A program made the translations under genes and the position numbers. Below, one piece after another: positions 53,801 to 62,700 of a stretch of 64,000 nucleotides of DNA. The stretch covers positions 22,988,646-23,052,645 of the forward strand of contig NC_080712.1 in assembly GCF_019097595.1 (NCBI RefSeq). Direction: 5' to 3'. Source of the stretch: Hemibagrus wyckioides. Lineage: Eukaryota > Chordata > Actinopteri > Siluriformes > Bagridae. Every line of letters starts with the position of its first letter. Position 1 is the first letter of the stretch. The notes under the pieces were generated by a model that was not told the DNA's origin, did no database searches, and was given only the letters and a program-made list of their open reading frames with translations.

Positions 53801-56800
53801 GAAATGATCAGTCACTGGATCCTTTAGAACAAACAATATCATATTAATCATGGGTTCTGATGGTTCAGCCATATAGCTCAATTTAAGTACCATTACTATC
53901 CAAATACGAGTGTGCAAGCTATGATAACTCCAAACTGTCATTATCTCCGGAATTCTTCACCTCAAAAAAAATAATCAAAAATGGTGCTAAGGAGAAGTAT
54001 ATTGGTTTTATGTTACATTACAACATAATTATTAGGAAAGTTTGCTTTCACTGTAATCTTACATGTTTTATATGGCACAATTGGCTAGATAACCTTTCAT
54101 TTGAACATTTTTAAAGAACTTGCATCCGAGCTAATAAAAACGCTTCCTGCTTATCAAATTGCACATGAATGCGTGCCACTATAACCCACCGAAAATAGAA
54201 GTTCCATACTATACACTAACCATACAAACCATGTTAATGAGCACTTCAGTTGACTTATGCAGTTGTGGCACTGAGGGTTCCATGGGCATCTTTTTCTCTT
54301 CGGAAGGCAATAAACTTTAACTTCAAACCACCAAGCACAAGCAAACGGGGCATGAAATGTGCAGCACAGTAAATGTGTTACTGCTAGGCACTGCTTCTAG
54401 ACATTATAGCATCACAAGTACACACTAAATGGCAACTGACAATGAGTATTTGGCATCTGGGTTTAGGGCGACAAAAAGGTTGAAGCGACAGCTAGTTCAA
54501 TCACATGCATGACTGACGAGAACCAATCAGTGCAATGTGGATTGGAGCCGACGTTGTTTAGTACAGACTCTACTACAGTGGCAGAAAAAAAAATAGGAGT
54601 TTCTCATCCGTGGAAATGTACAGGACATTACATGTGGAAGGAAAAAATTCCAGTAGATATTTATGCTTATATATATTATATCACACACACACACAAACCT
54701 CCCAGTACACACACACATGCACAGTCGGCTGACTGGATCTCAAACTAATCCGTAGTGTGTGTGAGGTGTGTGTGATTGTGCCCTGTGATGTATGGGCACC
54801 TGATCTCCCACCTTGTGCCCAGAGACTCCTGGGATAGTTCAGAAAATGAAAGGATAATGCTTAAATAAATAGATCAATTATACAGAGAAACACAGAATAG
54901 GAAGCAGGATAGCAAGATTTCAAAGAAATATATTAATAATTTTTGATGGTGTAAAATAATCTGTACCACTCACAGGCGCACACACAGACACATTTAACTC
55001 AAATCATGGGGAGGAAATATAAGATCGAGCTACACAACAATTCTGTGGTTAAATAAATAAAACTGACTCAAGTATTAATGTTTAAACGGCTTCCATCATT
55101 AAATCACTTTTCTGTTAAATCTGCCAGAAGACACTGTATAAAATAGTGAGAAACTTTGGCAGACCTTACCCTAGTCTATCAATAAAGATTTGTTTTTGCT
55201 GATAGAGAAGCAATTGTAGTCAGAAACCTTAATCAGGAGGAGGTTTTTGCGACTATGTTTGATCAATCAATGTTCTGCTCTATTTTTAAGCTAAGGCCAT
55301 ATGTCCTAGGTAAGAAGAGTAACCGAATCCAACAGGAGTAACTTAAACATGGCTCACTTGGCGGTGGAAATAGTGACAACATGGATGGTTACGCTTAATG
55401 TCCCACGCCGAGCTTATGTAACTGACCCGACTTTCATTACATATACTAATAATTATTACATTCATTAAAGCAGAAACCATAACACAAGTTTCAAGCAGTA
55501 GAGAGCATGACCATTTCTTGAGGAACTCCTGAATCGGCTGTCTTTTCTAATTCAGACATGCAACCTTCAACTGAGTCTATATCTGCAGGCATGTGACTAT
55601 AATTATCCTTCATCCCTTACTGACCTGATCACCCTACCCAGAATCCTCCACTGTTCTAGAGACAAATTTCACTGATGCCAAATACTCATCATCCAAGGCC
55701 TTGTGGCCATGAATGATCTCATTCTACCAAGAGCAGGACAGAATCCAAGAGCATTAATTACCTGAAGACAGACTTCACTGGAACAAAACAAAACGAAATG
55801 ACGAGCACGAGTACGAGTACACAAACACACACGCGCACACACAGACAGCAAGACCACCAGCAACAGCAAGGACATCAAGGAGCAGCTCTACATACCATAA
55901 GGGAAAAACACACGGAGGACCACAATGAAAGGATTTTAATGTAAAAAACGCAACTAAATTTCCGTACTCATCACAATTCTTCATTTGCAGTTCCAAAAAC
56001 TACTCAGCACTCAGTATTTCCAGGATTCCTATTATCATTAATGTCCATTGTAAATTGAAGTGATGCTATGAGAAAAGTTAATAGCATAAGTACCTATGTA
56101 AATGTGACTCAATATTAATATGAATTAATAGTTTGGTGAAAGCTTATTCATTATTGATGGTGAGGGTCATGGTGGATCCGAGGCCAGTAACAGAGTGAAA
56201 GTTGGGAGAATTCACCCAGACTGTCACATGGCACGAAGCGCATACACACATATGAACAAACACATATTCAAAACTATAGGCAATTTAACACCACCAACCC
56301 AACTACAATACATGTATCTGATCAGTTGTTGGAAACTGGAGAAACCAGAGGAAACCCATTAAAACCCATTTATGGCAGTTGGCAGAGGCCTTAGTCTGAG
56401 CGACTTACATTTATCTCCTTTATACAACTGAGCAGTTGAGGGTTAAGGGTCTTGCTCATAGGCCCAGCAGTCAGCAATGGAAGCTTAGCAGCCCTGGTAT
56501 TTCACGATGTTCTGATCAGCAGTCCAATACCACGTGCCCCATACTGACAGTAACCTGAGCTCAGAATCAAACTGCTGACCCTGGATCTATGCAGCAGCAA
56601 TACTACAATGCTACTCACTGTTTTATAATGGAGGCTTTTGCTTATAACAGTCTAACCACAAAGCAAGCTGCTCACTGAGCTGAACTCTTCACAATTCAGC
56701 TCAACTTTGAGCATATGGTAAAATGTATAGTACTGTAGCACTGAACCTATGCTTTGCAAAATATCAGTTATTGCTGTTTAAATGTTTAACAGATTTGAGG

Positions 56801-59671
56801 CTTTTTAAAAACTAAAACAAAAGAGAGAGATGTGGAAATGATTGTTAAGCTTTGGCGAAAAGGAAGGGAAGCAGAGGGCTGTTGGGCGAACTACTGTGAC
56901 ACATCTTTGTTACACAGACTGAAGCTAATGGTCAGTGACGAGCTGGCTTGTGGCAGGAGATCTGCCTGAGGAAAGCAGTAGAGTCACTGTTTTGTTTTGT
57001 TTTTTTGGGTCCTCTGCTAGCATTGCTGAAAGCGCAGTGTGAGTGGTCAGCGGCCAAGACGCTGTATCACCATCACTGCTCTGATAGCCAAACTGACATG
57101 ATCAGCTGGAGATATCACTCAAGGCTTCCTCGTTAAACAGCATGCATGTCATCCCTTCCTCAGGAGCAAGAAGCACAGTCAGCATGAAGGAACAGCAGTA
57201 AGCAGTGCTGCACATTAGGAATACGCAAGTCTAGATATCAACTAAGAAGACTGAAAAAAAACTATCCAGCTAGTGTTAAACATTTGATAGTGACTAAGCT
57301 TGTGGATTCATCCAATACAGCAACAATAAAAAACATGCTCACTCCTGTGAAAACTGTGAAGGTCACTGAAGGTCACCGAATGTCTACCAAGGATTTGCTC
57401 ATCATGAGGGAGGTAAGTAAACAAAATTGCGTGTGATCTGAGAAACATTCCTTTAAACACTCCTAACAAAACCACTCCTCAGCATAGCTCAATTAAATAA
57501 GGAATATATATGACAGGCCATGACGTCCCTGGAAAATACAGCAACAGGGTGGTGTAATGCGGCCTGACACAAAGTGGATTTGGTTGCATTTTTAATTAAA
57601 GAACGGCATGTGATACTAATTAACAATGAATAATTATATTTAATTTTGTGGAACATTCGCAAGTTAGTTCCTGTTATCACTTACAGTGTTAGCAGACTGT
57701 ATGTTCTCTCACCAGCATCTCTGTAATCTCTTGACAAAAGTTAATAAGAAACACACAAAAGCATTTTGTTATATTAGCATTAAACTGTCCTGACTTGTCT
57801 GAAGTGGCGCTGGAGACTTCTCCCATAAATCTCTCCTTACAGATGTCAATTATTATAAATTTTATACGTTGGTATTTTTTTTAAAAAATAACTTATTTTA
57901 CAGTCACTACAGCAGCAGTAAAAGAGCGGAGTGAGCATATTCATGTAACCCTATGGCTTTCACTTATGAGGAAACTACTCTTGGAGACACATGGTCACAG
58001 AAAATAAATCAGCATCTCCTGGCAATCAGATATCATATTTAAAGATTCAGCAGCACACAGAGGTAGGAAACAGTTTAAGGTAAAAGGAAAAACAATAAGA
58101 CAGGACAGACAGCTGTTTTTCCTATAGCATATAATTCTTACTCATGTCACTTATAATATAGATAGAAATGTATATAATTAATTACACTTAAATTTTCCAC
58201 TTAAATGTACACTTACATATAATTAAATGTAGCTTGATTCTAAATAATTTACTTAATAAAAACACAAGGATACAAATGTCTTGGCTGCAATACATACAAT
58301 GGATGTAAAAAAAGTCTACACATCCCTATTAAAAGGGTTTTGTGATGCAGTTTCCAAGATACCTGGAACAACCTTCCAGTCAAACCAGCTTAGAAAACTG
58401 CACACTACAAAAGTCTAAACAAAATTATTTAAGTTATATAAGATTGTTTTAATGCTTACTGCTCATTACAGTACTTAATTTCCTTTCAGTATCTACAAAA
58501 TTCCATTAGATGTGTCTATGACTTTTGCACACCACTGTAGATTATGAAGCTTTTTTATTTTAGTTTCAGAAGGTGGCCACCAATATAAACTCTGTTTAAT
58601 AAAACGCTTTATACCAATAACACTTCATGTTGAGAATAAGCCACAAGCCATTCTTTGTTCAATGCTGAAGCTTGTGTGATACTTTGCCAGGCTATGCTAT
58701 AGACTATAGCTAGATGGATCTGTACTCATTTCCCACGATAACAATGGCATGAACTCCAGATGTGGTCGAGGCACAGACAAGTGTCGATTAAGGATGTTTA
58801 TAAATGTTAAAGAAAATGCTAGACGGCGTTAACAAAATGGCAACGGACACGTGAGCGTGAAAACGTGGCAATATTTGACTGTAAAGGGAGAAGCAGAACC
58901 GCAATGAGCACAAGGCAATTCTCCCTCAGGCTGATGGTTACATGTGTGCTGCTGGCTCGGACTGTCACTACACAGGAGCAGTCAGCCAGAAAAGAAGAAG
59001 GGAGCAGGCTGGCAGGAATGAGGGGACAAAAAGGGAAAGTAGGATGAAGGAAGAAGCCACCAGGAGGGCTTTTCATTCAGCAGTGAACACAGACAAAAAG
59101 CAGATGGTGCAAATGAACCCAGAGGTTTAATTAAGTTGGGGTTTTTAAAGAAAGCGTGATTAGAGAAAGCGCAAACACACATGAAATGTACAAAATATAA
59201 AGTATGTACATGTACACTATTGATAACACTGTTTCAAAGCTACAAAACATGCATTTCACTTTAAATACTTTTCAATACGAATAATTCCACATGTATCCTA
59301 AATACGAGCTTTCAAAGCAGAGCTCCAAAATGAAGAAGCAAAATAAATGTGCTGGTCTGATTTGACTTGAGGCTTTGCAAAGTCAGACAAGGATATCTAA
59401 AAACAACAGGCAAAACCCCTGAAGCTCAAAAATGTACAGAATCAGCCCATTTATTTATTAGATTAATTACAAAAAAATATACTAACAGAAAAACTTGGAA
59501 AAAGAGGAAGCACTTTCCGATAGGAATGTGTCGATTTCGGGCCCACGAGAACCACAACACACTAGAAAGTGCGGATGAATTTCAAAATAAGAAAGGTCAA
59601 CATGGGCCAGTGACAAAAGCTGATGAAAGCATGTCTATCATGTTACTTGGTGTGCTGGCTGAAATAACCAT

Positions 59672-59749
<78 letters not shown>

Positions 59750-62700
59750 GTGAATATATATATATATATATTTATTTATAGTGAATATATATATATAAAA
59801 GATATGTATCCCTGTAAAGTATGCCTGCAAATGCCACAGAAATCTATGCATGTTTTGTCCACTTGTGTAGGTACTCATAACTAATCACCAGGGTACTGTA
59901 TCATAAATTAAGAAACAGAATATAGTTCCTCAAATCATTACAAATTCTATTATTCATTCAGTTCTTTCATGTTTTCAGTTCTTGACCCTGACGGTCATAA
60001 AAGCTGAAACAGCAGCATTCTTGAATAACTGAGCATATGCTGCTGAATAAGAAATTCAATCTGTATGATTTATTTCAACTAGCACTTCTCTTTCAGGAAC
60101 ACTTGGCTGTCTAGATGGGGACTAGAAACAGTGCTAACGCATGGGCAACCGGTGTCTGACAGCAGATGCAGTGTTGGTTTTGTAGAGATCTCAAATCTTC
60201 TGCTTCCATTTTAGAATGGAGGTTGAAATGGATCCACTTGTGGAGTGCCAGGATGTCAGGTTTGACGCACTGTGCATCGCTGAGAATTACTAAGCAGACC
60301 TATCCAAGCTACACTCAAGAGATGTGAGCAATACTGAAAACCACTATTGCTGCACTCCATAGACGGCCACTTCAGAGCGGTTCTGGGCAGGCCTCCAGTC
60401 CGAACCAAAAGTCAACAAACACAGGTCTGGCTAGATAGAGAATGAGACGATCCCAAATCCAGCTGATATTTGAGTTGGACGAGAGCACATTGGACGAGTT
60501 TTGATTTGAAGGGTGGTGAGAAATATTTGTTTTTAATTAAAGACAGTCAAACAAGGTCCAGATATTTAAAATCCACAAGCCTTACACACTGCAGACCATC
60601 TTTATTTCATCTACTCCCGCATGTTCCCATAGTTGTTATTTTCCTGCCACTGGGAGTTTATTGATCGTGCGTTTCCAGCTTTTAGTCTGTACTTGCACAA
60701 GATTCTAGGAAGACCTTGACTGCACTTCAAACAAACAAAAGTTGACGCTGAGCTTTACTTAAGTGCCGGGTTTTTTTTATTAACAGATTAGGATCAGCTC
60801 TCCTGCAGCAGTTCTTATATGACACTTTCTAAGCAGAAACAACCAAACTGACACTAGGTCATTGTTTAAGGGCATGTAGTACATTTCCACACTTACCAGT
60901 AGGACACATCCAAAGGTTTGAAAAAGCCACTTTTGATGAGATCAGCAAAGAAAGACTCCGTCTCTCTGCATGCTGTGCCATTTCCTATGACAACAGTCTG
61001 GCAGCTGGATTTGAAAGGGTGAAAGAGGGAAAAGAAATGTCAAAATCTTGTTCTAAGAAAAATATGTTTCACACGTGTGTTTAAGTTATGCTGCCTAAAC
61101 CTTTTACAAACTAGACTCTGTTGAGTGACTACATTCCAATAAATATGTGGACTTATAATAAATATAGGGACATTACCATCTACATTCTAGAAAAGGGCAA
61201 TAAATGAGTTTGTCTAGCCAACTATGTTCTGTATGACAGAATCACTTTTCATGCAAATACAATAAGTAAATGTGTCATCCTACAAGACAGCAGTGATTTA
61301 CTCACTCACATGCACATCACTCAATAATCATCTCACTATATGGCTAAAAGTTTGTGAACCCCTGACCATCACACACCTATATGTGCTTGTTGACAAGTCC
61401 ACCTTTGCTGTTATTATAAGTTCCAGTCTTCTAGAAAGGATTTCTACCAGATTATGGAGTGTGGCTGTGGGGATTTGAGCTCATTCAGCCACAAGAGTAT
61501 TAGTGATTTAAGGCACTGAGGTCAGATGAGAAGGTCTAGTGTGTGGTCAGCAAAGATGTTCAGTGGGATTGAGGTGCAAACCACTTCTACTTGGCAAAGC
61601 ATGTCTTCATGGACCTTGCTTTATGTGTGAGTCCCGCATAGGAGTGTGATGGTCATGTGTTCATATACTCTTGGCCATATGGTGTAGATTAGGAAATGTC
61701 AATCATCTCTGATCATATAGTAAGTCTTAGGAACATCAAATCTCAAATCTATCCCAGTTAACTGGAGCAAGTTCTCTCAAAATCTCAGTAAGCTTTAACA
61801 ACCTTAACCAGACGTTTTTATTTGGAAAGTTGTCAAATTTTCTTATTGCAAAAAGTCAAAATGCAAGATAACCTTTTTTTTGTTGTTTTCAAAGAAATAA
61901 CCATATACAACAAATTCTCTTTTCTCTTTTTTTAATTCTCTTTTTTTCCACTAACACACTAATGCAGAAGAAACAGAATAAAAATATAAACAAAATGTAC
62001 TAATGAGTGCCTTTTTGTGATTATTTTACGTTCATGACTGCTATTCAAAAGAAGAACAATGCTTTAAAACAATGAAAGGCTCATTTTATAAACAAAATAT
62101 TCAGGTTAGCCACTTCAATAAATATGCTATGAAAAAGCCTCTGTGCTTCAACCAATTTTTGGAAATGAGCACAGGCCAAAAAAAAGCCAAGGATAAAAGT
62201 GGTGACTCCTATGAATGAGTTTTCAGATTTGCAGTACCTATGTTTAAGCATGAGGTGGCGCAGTTTATCAGCCTCTCTATTCCTGCCCGAGCCGTGCAGG
62301 TACACCACATCTGTGCACAGGATCTGACCTGAGAAGTCACAAAGACAAACACAGCAATACAAGAGTATGACCCCAATCCGTGAGATGTGAAAAATTTTCC
62401 CAAAAGATATTCCTATTCTGTTTTTGACTTTTCCACAGATTGCCCTCATCCCTCCAGGACAGACAGCACCACTGATCTATATGCTCCTACTTCAGAGAGC
62501 TTAATCCTACTGGACACTGTCAGAGAGCAGAAGTCTGTTTGATGACACACCCACAGTCCTGTCACGGTCAAGCTGAGTCTGGCACGACGGGTGTAGATAT
62601 GTGTGGCGCTGCTACAGGGCAAAGAACAAAGTGTGGTGAAGCCAACTGACACACCCCCACCAGGCCGATCAGCCACATGTGAGGTGGCAGTGCACCGTGC

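Larger units (their letters stand above)
50960..60896 (-). other. SRBD1 intron 3 (9,937 bases)
   Basis: Holds the AAGGTCA cluster, CA microsatellites, a SINE/MITE-type repeat (56.4 kb), transposon end fragments (58.3 kb) and the nested TA repeat (59.7 kb). No exon is missing: exon c and exon d join in phase. Confidence 0.8.

Noticed and set aside
59367..59750. 127-codon plus-strand frame
   Set aside because: Its C-terminus is a Tyr-Ile run from the TA microsatellite; the rest has no motif.
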